Part shown: positions 16,703-25,738 of the stretch, piece by piece
How the letters are laid out: the number at the start of each line of letters is the position of its first letter
How positions within the stretch are numbered: the stretch's first letter is position 1
From: Dehalococcoidia bacterium
GTDB taxonomy: Bacteria; Chloroflexota; Dehalococcoidia; Bin125
NCBI GenBank assembly: GCA_022826965.1
Contig: JAJDTU010000013.1
Location: forward strand, 310,001 to 374,000
Direction of reading: 5' to 3'
DNA: 64,000 nt
Notes under the pieces: model-generated
Databases searched by the model: none
Seen by the model: the letters and a program-made list of their open reading frames with translations, nothing else
Told to the model about the DNA's origin: nothing
Program-made: the position numbers and the translations under genes

Positions 16703-17758
16703 CTAGGACTCCGGTTGCAACAGTCGGCGCTGCGGCGCGACCTGGAAAATCCAGAGGAAAATCAAGCCAACCAGGGAAATCGGGATAATCACCAGCCCGT
16801 GCAGAATCGCTGCGAACGCCACCGCCGTCGACTCCGCGTCCTGCGCGCCCAACATGCCGAGCGTCGGGAGCCAGATCAGGAGCGTCGCCTTGGTCGCCCA
16901 CTCGAACGGCCCGACCCCCCCGGCGGTGGAAGGGGCCGTAATCAACAGGTTCGCCGCCGCTGCGACCAGCAGATAGACAGGGAATGGCAGGCCGAGGTTG
17001 AACGCCTGACCGACCATCCAATACATCAGCGCCTCGAGCGCCCAGGCGATCAGGCTGGCGATCAGCGCGCCGATCACCTGCCGGCGATTGGCCTGGGCCG
17101 ACATCCCCGTAATCATCGGCCGCAGCCAGGTCCACTCCCGTTCGCCCTGTCCCGGCAGACGGCCCAGCATCCGGCCGAAAATCCGCTCAGCATCGTCCGG
17201 CCGACGTGCGATCCAACCAAACACGAGGAACGCTCCGGTGATGCCGAACACGAGGAACGCCATCGCCGCCGTCAGCTCATCGCCTGCGTCGTTCATGCCG
17301 CCGAAGCCGACCAGGCTGGCGATCACGCCGATCACGAGGAAGAACGTCAGCATCAGCCCGTCGTACACGCGGGTCATGAAGATGCTGGAGAGGCCCGACA
17401 GCCGCGAGATGTCGTGGCGCTGGTACAGCACGTGGGCGCGCACCAGTTCACCTGCTCGCAGCGGGAGCACGTTGTTTACCCCGAACCCGATCGCCACAAT
17501 CGGGAACAGGCGCCACCAGGGGATGCTCTGAATGTGCAGCAGCAGCCAATGCCAACGCCACGCGCGCGCGGCGATGCCGGCGAAGTAGACCACCAGCGCG
17601 GGCCCAATCCACCAGGCCGAAACCTCGGTGAAGGCCCGGCCAACCTGATGGAAGTCGGCGTTGCGCAGAAACAACACCAGAAACGCCGAACTGCCGCCGA
17701 GACCCAGCGCCAGACGCGCAGCCGAACCTGTAGCCCAGCTCGGTAGCCGTACCGACAT
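16703..17758 (-). CDS. Flippase-like membrane protein (UPF0104 / LPG synthase TM family)
   Basis: 351 residues with about eight membrane helices. The family is recognised from NNVLPLRAGELVRAHVLYQR, the conserved P-x-R-x-G-E signature, and TAPSTAGGVGPFEWATKATL. Members (AglD/YbhN/MprF transmembrane domain) flip lipids or lipid-linked sugars; the substrate is unknown here. It lies 30 bp downstream of the PAP2-like gene in the same direction. That pairing suggests a shared role in envelope lipid metabolism (inference). The C-terminus is short and basic. Confidence 0.85.
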   Translation of the reverse strand: MSVRLPSWATGSAARLALGLGGSSAFLVLFLRNADFHQVGRAFTEVSAWWIGPALVVYFAGIAARAWRWHWLLLHIQSIPWWRLFPIVAIGFGVNNVLPLRAGELVRAHVLYQRHDISRLSGLSSIFMTRVYDGLMLTFFLVIGVIASLVGFGGMNDAGDELTAAMAFLVFGITGAFLVFGWIARRPDDAERIFGRMLGRLPGQGEREWTWLRPMITGMSAQANRRQVIGALIASLIAWALEALMYWMVGQAFNLGLPFPVYLLVAAAANLLITAPSTAGGVGPFEWATKATLLIWLPTLGMLGAQDAESTAVAFAAILHGLVIIPISLVGLIFLWIFQVAPQRRLLQPES

Positions 17759-17788
17759 CCGCCGTCTCCGCCAGAACTTGAGCGGAGG

Positions 17789-18826
17789 CTAGCGGGCTGG
17801 CATTCGAGTCGGCGGGAATCGCAGGGCCTCACGCAGCCAGTTGGCGACACGCTGGCGTCGAGCGTCCAACTGCGCCTGTCGGAGTTGCAGTTGCAGCCGT
17901 GCGATTCGGCCGCCCTCGACCGCGAGGAATGCGATCAGCGCGACAGCGCCGCCGGCCAGGATGTCCGCGATGTAATGCTCCCCGAGGTAGACGAGAGCGA
18001 ACGTCAGCGCCATTGAGTAGAGGATCGCCGCGCCAATCACCATCCGTGAACGGAGCACAATCCCGACCCCGACCACAACGAACGAAGCGGCGAAGTGCAG
18101 CGACGGCATCGCCGCGGTGGGGTTCGGCTCTGCCATCGCCTCGAATGCCCAGGCGTAGAAGTCGGCCCCGAGCAGCGCCGGCCCGACGCTGTTCATGCCG
18201 CGAGCGACGCCCTCCAGCAACCCTTGCTGCGCCGCCATCCAGGGCGGAGCGGTGGGAACCGTGAAGTAGAGCACCAGACCGAGGTAAAAGGTCAACGCGA
18301 CGATAATCGTCACACGCCAGGCGAAGCGTCGCACGAACAGCCACGCGCCGATCACCGCGGCATGCGGGAACACGAACCAGGTCCAGTGCACGATCGCCGA
18401 GAAGTATGCGGCCAATCCGGGAGCAGTTTCCGCTCCACCGATGCGTGACTGTAACCAGGCCGAGGGCGTAATCCCCGCAAACATCCAGAGTTCCCAGTCG
18501 AGCACATAGTCGGTGAGCGTACGCAGCCCCGTCTCGTCGGCCGCGTCGCGCAGTTGAATGAAGAACCCCATGGCCACGATGTAGGCAACCAGAATCCCCC
18601 AGTCGCGCCAGCCGCGGGCCAAGACGAACGCAGCCACGACCGCGACCCCGCTCACTGGAGCGAACACAATCGGGTCGAGCGCAAAGGTCTGTCGCAGAAT
18701 GATCGCGACTACACCGACGGCGAGCGCCGCCCAGCACACGGAACGTATCGCTTCCCGCCGCTCAATGCTCTTGACCCGACGCACGGCGCCGATCACCTCC
18801 ACAACATCTCTCTGTTCTGATCGCAT
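17789..18826 (-). CDS. PAP2-superfamily membrane enzyme, inositol-phosphorylceramide-synthase-like
   Basis: 345 residues with several membrane helices. The phosphatase/phosphotransferase motifs are AAMPSLHFAASFVVV (PSxH, the catalytic His region) and LGEHYIADILAGGA (second His and Asp). The segment YFTVPTAPPWMAAQQG is typical of the PAP2_3/Aur1-like branch (PF14378), which transfers or removes phospho-head groups. A soluble basic C-terminal helix (about residues 310-345, Gln/Arg-rich) follows. Whether it is a phosphatase or a head-group transferase cannot be decided. The neighbouring flippase-like gene supports a lipid role. Confidence 0.83.
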   Translation of the reverse strand: MRSEQRDVVEVIGAVRRVKSIERREAIRSVCWAALAVGVVAIILRQTFALDPIVFAPVSGVAVVAAFVLARGWRDWGILVAYIVAMGFFIQLRDAADETGLRTLTDYVLDWELWMFAGITPSAWLQSRIGGAETAPGLAAYFSAIVHWTWFVFPHAAVIGAWLFVRRFAWRVTIIVALTFYLGLVLYFTVPTAPPWMAAQQGLLEGVARGMNSVGPALLGADFYAWAFEAMAEPNPTAAMPSLHFAASFVVVGVGIVLRSRMVIGAAILYSMALTFALVYLGEHYIADILAGGAVALIAFLAVEGGRIARLQLQLRQAQLDARRQRVANWLREALRFPPTRMPAR

Positions 18827-18890
18827 CTGCCGCTAGGCGCCAGCCTACCGAATCTGGCATTACAGGTTAACGATCCACACACGGGTCCTC

Positions 18891-19673
18891 TTAGTCGTCC
18901 GAATACAACGAGTACAAACGATCCGAGATCACGCGCGCTATCGAGTTGAGGTCGGTCAGCGGAGCCACGCCCTCCGGCTCACTGCACAGGGCCGCTCCGC
19001 TGGCACCCTGTTGATCCACGCTGTCGACCTCGCGCGTGATCTCAATCCCATTCGCCAGCAACACGACGAGGCCATCCTGAGCGAACACCAGCAGATCCGA
19101 ACGCCAGCATCCGTTGTCGTGACCGTGCAACAACTCGATCCAGACCGACACATCACCGACCACCGGCGCCGGCCGAAACGCCGCGCCGAACACTTCATGA
19201 TTTCGCGGCGTGAGGATGCGAGCGAGGCTGGGGTCCTGTGATGCCAGGTGCTTGACCCAGTCGATCGCTTCCTGTCTGCTTCGGTCGGAGATCACGTGCA
19301 GCCAGAAGACCTCCTTCGTCGGACTGTCGTCGCTGGGCTGAAAGAGTTTCCCCGTTGACGCTCGAGCTCGAGCGGGCAAGGCGGCGACCATCGCGTCCGT
19401 AGAGGCTTCGAGCCATGACGGCACGGGCGCCCAGAACTCCGTGGGCTCCAGATGCTCGCCAACATCTTCCACCGGCACCTCGAGGGTGTAGGCGCCACCC
19501 GGATCGGGCTCCTCGTCGGACGGCGGCTCCTCCACTTCAACCGGAGGCGGTGGATCCATTCGGCCGTTCTCGTCAGGCGCCGGGACCGGCTCGGAGTCGC
19601 TGCAGGCCAGCGTCAGCGCCGCCACCGTCGCGCACAACCACAGCATCCCCGGGGCCAAGCTGCGTCGAAACAC
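18891..19673 (-). CDS. Secreted or lipoprotein-like protein of a two-component operon
   Basis: 260 residues from the GTG at 19673, one nucleotide after the histidine kinase stop; ATG 19646 is an alternative. The N-terminus FRRSLAPGMLWLCATVAALT ends in LTLAC followed by SDSE. That resembles a lipobox, though the -3 residue is Thr, so lipidation is uncertain. Residues 30-70 are Pro/Glu/Asp-rich, a typical periplasmic or surface linker. The rest is a soluble domain with YTLEVPVEDVGEHLEP, VFWLHVISDRSRQEAIDWVK and SVWIELLHGHDNGCWRSDLL. I recognise no family. Its position suggests it senses or is controlled by the adjacent kinase. Confidence 0.75.
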   Translation of the reverse strand: MFRRSLAPGMLWLCATVAALTLACSDSEPVPAPDENGRMDPPPPVEVEEPPSDEEPDPGGAYTLEVPVEDVGEHLEPTEFWAPVPSWLEASTDAMVAALPARARASTGKLFQPSDDSPTKEVFWLHVISDRSRQEAIDWVKHLASQDPSLARILTPRNHEVFGAAFRPAPVVGDVSVWIELLHGHDNGCWRSDLLVFAQDGLVVLLANGIEITREVDSVDQQGASGAALCSEPEGVAPLTDLNSIARVISDRLYSLYSDD

Positions 19674-19674
19674 G

Positions 19675-21207
19675 TCAGCCGCGCCCCGAGCTGGTCGGAT
19701 CCTCTGCTTCGGCCAACTGATCGAGGCCGGGTTCAGCCAGCAGCACAATGTGGAACGTGGTGCCCACCCCCTGCTCGCTCGACACCCGAATCTCGCCTCC
19801 CTGCGCCCGCACTAGTTCGCGAGCAATCGCCAGTCCCAAACCCGTGCCGCCCTGCGCCCCGGGCCGGTCCGACTTGAAGTAGCGGTCAAACAGGTTGGGA
19901 ATCGCTTCCTCGGGTATGCCGACCCCCGTGTCGGCGACCGCGATCGACACGCTGCTCTGACTCGCTCTGCCTGCGCTCAACTGTACGTCTCCACCGGGCG
20001 GAGTGTGGCGCAACGCGTTGTCCAACAGGTTGCCCAGCACCTGGTCCAGGCGATCCCAATCACCCATCACGCTGCCGACATCCGAGGCTGCAACCGACAG
20101 GTTGACGTCAAGTTCCTGCGCTCTCAGCGCGAAGAGCTCGCCGACGTGTTCCAGCAGCGCTTCCACGTCAACCGGGGTGGACTCGACCTGTACCTGTCCC
20201 GCCTCAATCCGAGACAGGTCGAGTAACCCTTCAACCAGTCGAAGCAGGCGTCGCGACTCGTCTTCAATGATCCGATACGCATTGCGTTGCTCTTCGTCCT
20301 TGACCACGTCATCCATGAGCGCCTGGGAAAAGCCATTGATCGAGGTCAGTGGCGTCTGCAGATCATGCGACACGTTGGCCAGAAAGTCGCGCAATGCCAT
20401 CTGCTGGCGTTCGACCTCTTCGGTCATCTGGTTGAACGAACTCGCCAGTTCCTGCGCTTCCTGCGACCCACCGACATCCACCCGCTGTTGCAACTGGCCT
20501 CGCGCCACGCTGCGCGACGCTGCCGCGACTCGCTGAATCGGTCGATAGATCGATCGCGACACCAGGAAGCCGACCAGCGTGGCCACCACAAGCGCGACCG
20601 CCCCCGCGATCAGCAGCCTCGGCGCAAGGTCGCCCAACACGGCCCGGCGGGACTCTCCAACCAGGGCGACGGCGAGACAGCAGTACCCCTGACGTTGCTG
20701 TTCGGCCGGCGGCAAGCTGGTCAGAACGTAGGTCAACCGCTCGCCGCCTTCGGTGGTGATTTGGCCTTGCACAACCCGGGTCGTATTCAGGGCAGCCAGA
20801 TCGAAACCGAGTTTCTCGCCATGAAACCGATCGTCGGACTCGAGCACGCGAACCACCTCGCCCGCAGAGTCAACGCCCAACACCGGTACATCCAGTTCAT
20901 CAGCGATCGAACCCGAGAGTTGCGCAACCGTCTCAAAGCTCCGCAGCAGGTTGTCCGGCGTGACGAGCTCGCTCTCGTCGGAGAACAGCTCAGGACTCCA
21001 GGCGTTCGCCAGTTCACGCAGTCGCGACTGATCGACCCGGTCCTGATAGCCACCGAGCAGGAGGAAGAAAATCAGGCCCACGACCAGCAGGGTCAGGACG
21101 ACGATCGCTACCAGCGTGACGTAGATTCGAGACCGGATCGTGCCGAACTGAAACAGCGGCCAATGAGCTCCGGGAATGTATAGCGACCGCCGGTTCGGGA
21201 GTCCCAT
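19675..21207 (-). CDS. Sensor histidine kinase (HAMP-HisKA-HATPase)
   Basis: 510 residues. Membrane helix 1 spans about 28-52 and an extracytoplasmic sensor region about 53-195, including GYCC. Helix 2 is at 197-217, then HAMP (SRSIYRPIQRVAAASRS), then HisKA with the phospho-acceptor H281 in LANVSHDLQTPLTSINGF. The ATPase domain has the N box QVLGNLLDNALRHTPPGG, G1 VADTGVGIP, the F box LFDRYFKSD and G2 GGTGLGLAIARELVRAQGG. All catalytic boxes are intact. It lies 36 bp downstream of the response regulator and directly upstream of the lipoprotein-like gene. The signal is unknown; envelope stress or extracytoplasmic sensing is the usual role for this layout. Confidence 0.95.
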   Translation of the reverse strand: MGLPNRRSLYIPGAHWPLFQFGTIRSRIYVTLVAIVVLTLLVVGLIFFLLLGGYQDRVDQSRLRELANAWSPELFSDESELVTPDNLLRSFETVAQLSGSIADELDVPVLGVDSAGEVVRVLESDDRFHGEKLGFDLAALNTTRVVQGQITTEGGERLTYVLTSLPPAEQQRQGYCCLAVALVGESRRAVLGDLAPRLLIAGAVALVVATLVGFLVSRSIYRPIQRVAAASRSVARGQLQQRVDVGGSQEAQELASSFNQMTEEVERQQMALRDFLANVSHDLQTPLTSINGFSQALMDDVVKDEEQRNAYRIIEDESRRLLRLVEGLLDLSRIEAGQVQVESTPVDVEALLEHVGELFALRAQELDVNLSVAASDVGSVMGDWDRLDQVLGNLLDNALRHTPPGGDVQLSAGRASQSSVSIAVADTGVGIPEEAIPNLFDRYFKSDRPGAQGGTGLGLAIARELVRAQGGEIRVSSEQGVGTTFHIVLLAEPGLDQLAEAEDPTSSGRG

Positions 21208-21243
21208 GCGAACCGCGCCGTTGCCAGCGATCGTCGGCGAGCG

Positions 21244-21957
21244 CTAGTCCGCGCCGCCGTTTGGCGAGAGCGCCAGACCCGACGGGTTGTCGCGCAATGT
21301 CATCTTGTAGCCCACCCCACGTAGCGTCTCAATCTGCAGATCGCTCTCCCGCAGGTGCTGACGCAAGTGGTTGATGTGTACGTCCACCGTTCGCGTCTCG
21401 CCGCTGAACGTGTAGCCCCAGACCAACGACAACAGCTGTTCCCGCGACATCACTGTCTGCAGATTCTGCGCCAACGCGAACAGCAGATCAAACTCTTTCG
21501 TTCGCAGCTTGAGAGACTTGCCTGCCAGTGAGGCTTCACGCGTCTGCCGGTTCAGAATCAGGCTGCCGACCGAGACCTCGACGCCCGAGCGTGCGATGCC
21601 GTCGGCGCGGCGCAGAATCGCCTTGACCCGCGCCACCAGCTCCTTGGGATTGAACGGCTTGGTCAGGTAGTCATCCGCCCCCAGCTCGAAGCCGGCCACC
21701 TTGACCGCATCTTCGCGGCGCACGGTCAGCATCAAGATCGGTACGTCCGAGTCCTGGCGGATGCCCTTGGTCACCTCGAAGCCATCCAGCTTGGGCATCA
21801 TCAGGTCCAGCACAACCAGGTCGGGCCGCAGCATGACCGCCTTCTCGAGCGCCTCCTGCCCGTCCGAAGCGAACTCCAATTCATACCCCTCTCGCGAGAG
21901 GTACAGACGGACCAACTCGCGGATGTGAGGCTCATCGTCGGCAATGAGGATTTTCAT
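21244..21957 (-). CDS. OmpR/PhoB-family response regulator
   Basis: 237 residues from ATG 21957 (MKILIADDEPHIREL). The longer reading frame adds eleven residues not found in the family. The receiver has acidic D7/D8, phospho-acceptor D51 in LVVLDLMMPKLDG, the T78 switch and K100 in DDYLTKPFNPKEL. The C-terminal winged helix shows LRTKEFDLLFALAQN, MSREQLLSLVWGYTFSGETR and TVDVHINHLRQHL, typical of DNA-binding OmpR proteins. It is the first gene of the operon with the histidine kinase and probably autoregulates it. Confidence 0.95.
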   Translation of the reverse strand: MKILIADDEPHIRELVRLYLSREGYELEFASDGQEALEKAVMLRPDLVVLDLMMPKLDGFEVTKGIRQDSDVPILMLTVRREDAVKVAGFELGADDYLTKPFNPKELVARVKAILRRADGIARSGVEVSVGSLILNRQTREASLAGKSLKLRTKEFDLLFALAQNLQTVMSREQLLSLVWGYTFSGETRTVDVHINHLRQHLRESDLQIETLRGVGYKMTLRDNPSGLALSPNGGAD

Positions 21958-21988
21958 GGTCGTGCAGCCTGCCAACCAACCAAAATTC

Positions 21989-22018
21989 ACTATAGAACGT
22001 AAATCGACGAGTGTTGAA
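21989..22018 (-). promoter_or_regulatory. Candidate sigma-70-type promoter for the two-component operon
   Basis: On the minus strand a -10-like TATAGT (21989-21994, five of six matches) is preceded after 18 bp by a weak -35, TTCAAC (22013-22018). This lies about 35 bp before the response regulator start, in a relatively A/T-rich stretch of the 153-bp divergent spacer. Confidence 0.45.
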
Positions 22019-22110
22019 CGCTTCGAATTGATACCGGCATCGGGAGCTCGGAACGCTCGTTGATAGCCTCACCATTGACGACCAATGAGGAAGAAGCCAA
22101 GGAGCGGAAC

Positions 22111-23367
22111 ATGCCACGTCGAGAGGTGCCGGCAGGGGTTGAAGTTCGAGCCGCCAACGCCGAGGAGATGGAGGACTTCCGCTTCGTCGCCAACCTGGCG
22201 CTGGGCGAACACGGCAACCCGAAGCGCGACCCGGTCACCTTCTTGCAGCCGGAGTGGTCGACCTGCGTCTTCGAGCACGGTGCCATGGCGACCACCTTCG
22301 GTGCCTGGCCCTTCTCGATGCGCTTCAACGGCGAGCGCGCACACGTCGCCGGTGTGACCGCCGTCGGCACCGACCCGACCAAGCGTCGGCGGGGCTACCT
22401 GCGGCTCGCGATGGAACACTCGCTCGACGAGCAGTACGAGCGAGGCCAATCGCTGGCCGCGCTCTACGCATCGCAGGCCGGCATCTACCAGCGCTTCGGC
22501 TACGCCGTCTGCTCACGGCGCATGCGATACGAGATAGATCCGTATGACCTCAACTTCGTACAAGCGCCGACGCCAACCGGCACACTCAGTGTCTCCAACG
22601 CCAGAGATCTCCCTGAGGACGCCGTCGTCATCCGCGACCTGTATCGCCAGTACATGCAGCCGCGAAACGGACTGTTGCATAGGGGTCTCAACCTCTGGAA
22701 CGCCGAGGTTCTGGACGAACCGGGCGACATCGAGGAAGGACCGGTCCGCGTGCTCCTCTACGAAGAGGACGGCGAAGCGCTCGGCTACATGGTCTACACC
22801 AGCCGCGAAGACCAGGCCCTGAACGAGTTCAGCGCCTTCCAGCGCGACCACCGCATGACCATCCGTGAATACGGTTGGCTGACGCCGGCGGCCTACGTCG
22901 CCATGTGGCAGTTTGCCGCAAGTCAGGACCTCTCCTGGCGCATCGTGCTCAACGACGCACCCTCCGACGACCCGATCCAGCACTTCGCCCGCGACCCCCG
23001 CACCCTGCGCGTCCGTGTGCTCGACGGCATCCTCGTCCGAATCGTCGACCTGCCGCGCGCGTTGATGACGCGCAAGTACCAGGTCGAATCGGACCTCACC
23101 TTCCGAGTGCTCGACGATCTCTGCGACTGGAATCAGGGCACGTGGAGACTGTCGGTCGGACCGGAGGGCGCTGACATCCGCCAGGTCGACGAATCCCCGG
23201 AACTGACCATGGACGTCTTCACGATGGCGCACCTGGCCACCGGAGCCCTGTCGGCGACGTACTCGCACCGTCTCGGACGAATCGAAGCCCCCGACAAGTC
23301 AGCCCTGCTTCGGGCCGATCACCTCTTCGCCACCGAGTACGCCATGCATTGCATGAACCACTTCTAG
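22111..23367 (+). CDS. Eis-like GNAT N-acetyltransferase with C-terminal SCP2-like domain
   Basis: 418 residues from ATG 22111. AAGGAG lies 6 nt upstream and decides this start over ATG 22060. The N-terminal GNAT domain has the acetyl-CoA loop VGTDPTKRRRGYLRLAMEHS. It continues with LAALYASQAGIYQRFGYAV, characteristic of the Eis family. A second GNAT-like half and a C-terminal sterol-carrier-like domain (WRLSVGPEGADIRQV, LTMDVFTMAHLATGA) complete the Eis layout. The enzyme acetylates amines such as aminoglycosides or protein lysines; the natural substrate is unknown. It is monocistronic and divergent from the response regulator. Confidence 0.9.
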   Translation: MPRREVPAGVEVRAANAEEMEDFRFVANLALGEHGNPKRDPVTFLQPEWSTCVFEHGAMATTFGAWPFSMRFNGERAHVAGVTAVGTDPTKRRRGYLRLAMEHSLDEQYERGQSLAALYASQAGIYQRFGYAVCSRRMRYEIDPYDLNFVQAPTPTGTLSVSNARDLPEDAVVIRDLYRQYMQPRNGLLHRGLNLWNAEVLDEPGDIEEGPVRVLLYEEDGEALGYMVYTSREDQALNEFSAFQRDHRMTIREYGWLTPAAYVAMWQFAASQDLSWRIVLNDAPSDDPIQHFARDPRTLRVRVLDGILVRIVDLPRALMTRKYQVESDLTFRVLDDLCDWNQGTWRLSVGPEGADIRQVDESPELTMDVFTMAHLATGALSATYSHRLGRIEAPDKSALLRADHLFATEYAMHCMNHF

Positions 23368-23382
23368 CGGTTCAGACCAGTT

Positions 23383-24324
23383 TCAGACGGCCTCACCGAG
23401 CAGGTAGCGGCCCATCGCTTCCTCCAGCGCGCTGACCTCGCGCGGATCCAGGTCGCGATACGGCGGCCGCGTGTACGTCAGCGGCAGGCCGCTCGTGATG
23501 TGAACCAGCTGCTTGAGCGCGCCCACACGAGGGAACTGGTTGAGGATGTCGTGCAGCTCGTTGAGCTGGTCCTGCGGTCGATGCGGCTCACCGCCCTCGC
23601 GATGCGCGAACTGGATCGTCTTGACCAGCGCCGGCACCGCATTCGCCATCCCCGAAACGCCGCCCACGCAGCCCGCCTGGTAGAGCGGCGCGTGCGCCGC
23701 GTCGGAGCCGGCCATCACCCGAAACTCCGAACCGGGACCCTCCCTCGGCACCTGCGCCATGTAACGCTTCGTCCGCTCAGCGTCGCCGCCCGAATCCTTG
23801 ATCCCCATCAGCCGATCCGGGTGCCGCTTCAGCACCCCGGCGAGCACGTCGTCGGGAATGTCAATCCCGGCATGCGCGGGCATGTTGTACAGCAGCGCCC
23901 GACCCTCGGACGGCAACGACTCGATCACCGCGCTGAACCACTGGATCATTCCCCACGAGTCCACGTTCTTGAAGAAAAATGGAGGCAGCAAGGCCACCGC
24001 GTCGGCGCCGGCGTCGAGCGCGTCGTTGGCGGCGCGGATCGTATCCGGCAGCGACGGGCAGGTCGCGCCCGCAACCACGACCAACCCACCGCCGATCCCC
24101 CGCGACGCTTGCTTGACTGCCTCAACAACGTGCTTGCGCTCGTCCATCCCGACCGACGGACCTTCGCCGTTCGTCCCGAGCGTCAGGATCCCCGTGATCC
24201 CCATCGTCCGCATCCAGTCGATGTGCGCTCCGATCCAGTCCACGTCCACATCGCGCCCGCCCTCGGTGAACGGCGTCACCTGCGCGGCCATCAGCCCGTC
24301 GAGCCGCTCATACGCCAACGCCAT
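23383..24324 (-). CDS. Dihydrodipicolinate synthase family (DapA/NanA-type) aldolase
   Basis: 313 residues, a TIM-barrel class I aldolase. The entry motif is LTLGTNGEGPSVGMDERKHV, the catalytic Tyr is in ALLYNMPAHAG and the Schiff-base Lys in LMGIKDSGGD. All three family residues are therefore present. The second-Tyr and Arg positions that define true DapA are not clear, so 2-keto-acid aldolase activity on another substrate (for example sugar-acid degradation) is as likely as lysine synthesis. It is alone on its strand, convergent with the Eis-like gene and divergent from the glycosyltransferase. Confidence 0.88.
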   Translation of the reverse strand: MALAYERLDGLMAAQVTPFTEGGRDVDVDWIGAHIDWMRTMGITGILTLGTNGEGPSVGMDERKHVVEAVKQASRGIGGGLVVVAGATCPSLPDTIRAANDALDAGADAVALLPPFFFKNVDSWGMIQWFSAVIESLPSEGRALLYNMPAHAGIDIPDDVLAGVLKRHPDRLMGIKDSGGDAERTKRYMAQVPREGPGSEFRVMAGSDAAHAPLYQAGCVGGVSGMANAVPALVKTIQFAHREGGEPHRPQDQLNELHDILNQFPRVGALKQLVHITSGLPLTYTRPPYRDLDPREVSALEEAMGRYLLGEAV

Positions 24325-24328
24325 AGTC

Positions 24329-24356
24329 CTGCCTCCGCTCGTCTCTCTGGAGGCAG
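24329..24356 (-). promoter_or_regulatory. Hairpin that would hide the dapA-like ribosome binding site
   Basis: A perfect 8-bp inverted repeat (CTGCCTCC, 12-nt loop, GGAGGCAG). In the transcript of the DapA-like gene the downstream arm contains the Shine-Dalgarno GGAGG, ending a few nucleotides before the ATG at 24324. If it folds, the ribosome site is paired. Translational control is inferred from this geometry only. Confidence 0.45.
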
Positions 24357-24400
24357 CCTAGCCCCGCACTGCGACGCGAATCTGCCAATAGCCTCAATCC

Positions 24401-25738
24401 ATGCCTCGCATCTTCCTTTGCAGCGCAACCGGCGCACTGACGAGCGACGCCGCACCCGTCGGCGGAGGCGTTGCCGTCCTGGAAGCGCTGATCCCCCACC
24501 TGGAGGCCGCTGGCTTCGATCTGACCATCCTCACTCCGGACCGAGACGACAGACTGACCGGCAACCGCCAGTCCCTCCGGGTCCCCACGCTGGCCACTGC
24601 CGAACCGGATCGCATTCTCAAGTTGAACGCGCGAGCCTACGCGACGTTCGCGCTGGAGTGGGAATCGGCGCTCGAGCGATACTTCTCCGACATCGACCCA
24701 CGCGACGCGGTTGTCATCGCCAACGACACCTCCGAGGGGCCACCGTTCGCCGCCTTGCACGCGAACGGCTTCCGCCAGATGGGGCTCCTCCACGTGATCG
24801 TCAGCGAGTTCTTCAGCCGCCGCTACATCTCCCAGCCGACCGGGATACCGATCGGCGGCCAGCACCTCTCCGCCCTCTGGCGACTCGCCGAAGCGCGAGG
24901 ACTCACCCGCCACGCGCCCGACATCGCCCGACTGGTCTGGCCCAAAGAGGGCGACCTGGCTCGATTCGTGGACGCCCCGATTGCCCCGTCAGCGCCGGTC
25001 GCGCGCTCGCTGGCCAACTGTTACCCCGGCACGGGCGTCGCCGCTCGAACGCAGATTGTCCCCTGGGGAGTAGTCGGAAACGCCGACCCGACGCTTCGCG
25101 AACATCGACGCGACACACTTCGCCGGATCGGCGCCGACCCTAATCGTTTCACCCTGCTCACCCTCAGCCGAATCTCACCGGAGAAGCGAATCCATCTCGC
25201 GATTGACGCGCTCAAACTGATCGAAGCCCAATCGCCGACCACTGCTGAGCGAATCCAACTCGTCATCGCCGGCGCTCCGGCGTACATGGGCGGCGGGTCC
25301 TACGACCGCAAGCTTCGCCGAGCCTCCGCTCAACTCAAGCGAGCTGAAATCCATTTCGCCGGCTACGTATCCGGCGACGACAAGTGGCGACTCTTCGCCG
25401 CCACCGACACCTTCCTCTCGCCGAGCTACTACGAGGCCTACGGTCTCACCATCGCCCAGGCGCTCGCCAGCGGCGTGCCCGTCATCGCCGCACCCCACGC
25501 CGGCGCACGCGCCACCGTAGACGAGCGCCACGGCTGGATCGCCGAACCCAACCCAGCAAGCTTCGGCGCCGTCATCCGACGCGCCCTGCACGCCGACGAG
25601 ACCCGTGATATCCCGCGCCTCCGCGAGAACGCAGCCCGCTGGGGCAGCGAGCGACCGTTCACCATCGCCGCTGAGCGCCTGATTCGAATCGCCCGTAGAC
25701 TCGCCGTTGGCGAAAGACCCGAGGAGGCCCAACGATGA
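24401..25738 (+). CDS. GT4-family glycosyltransferase
   Basis: 445 residues with GT-B fold. The N-terminus has a glycine-rich acceptor loop (DAAPVGGGVAVLEALIPHL). The C-terminal half carries LLTLSRISPEKRIHLAIDAL and FLSPSYYEAYGLTIAQALAS followed by GVPVIAAPHAGA. This is the nucleotide-sugar E-x7-E region: the first Glu is in YYEAYG, and the second Glu position is replaced by Ala (QALASG). Retaining transfer from an NDP-sugar is expected; the acceptor is unknown. Its stop overlaps the start of the HAD gene (ATGA), so the two are translationally coupled. Confidence 0.85.
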   Translation: MPRIFLCSATGALTSDAAPVGGGVAVLEALIPHLEAAGFDLTILTPDRDDRLTGNRQSLRVPTLATAEPDRILKLNARAYATFALEWESALERYFSDIDPRDAVVIANDTSEGPPFAALHANGFRQMGLLHVIVSEFFSRRYISQPTGIPIGGQHLSALWRLAEARGLTRHAPDIARLVWPKEGDLARFVDAPIAPSAPVARSLANCYPGTGVAARTQIVPWGVVGNADPTLREHRRDTLRRIGADPNRFTLLTLSRISPEKRIHLAIDALKLIEAQSPTTAERIQLVIAGAPAYMGGGSYDRKLRRASAQLKRAEIHFAGYVSGDDKWRLFAATDTFLSPSYYEAYGLTIAQALASGVPVIAAPHAGARATVDERHGWIAEPNPASFGAVIRRALHADETRDIPRLRENAARWGSERPFTIAAERLIRIARRLAVGERPEEAQR

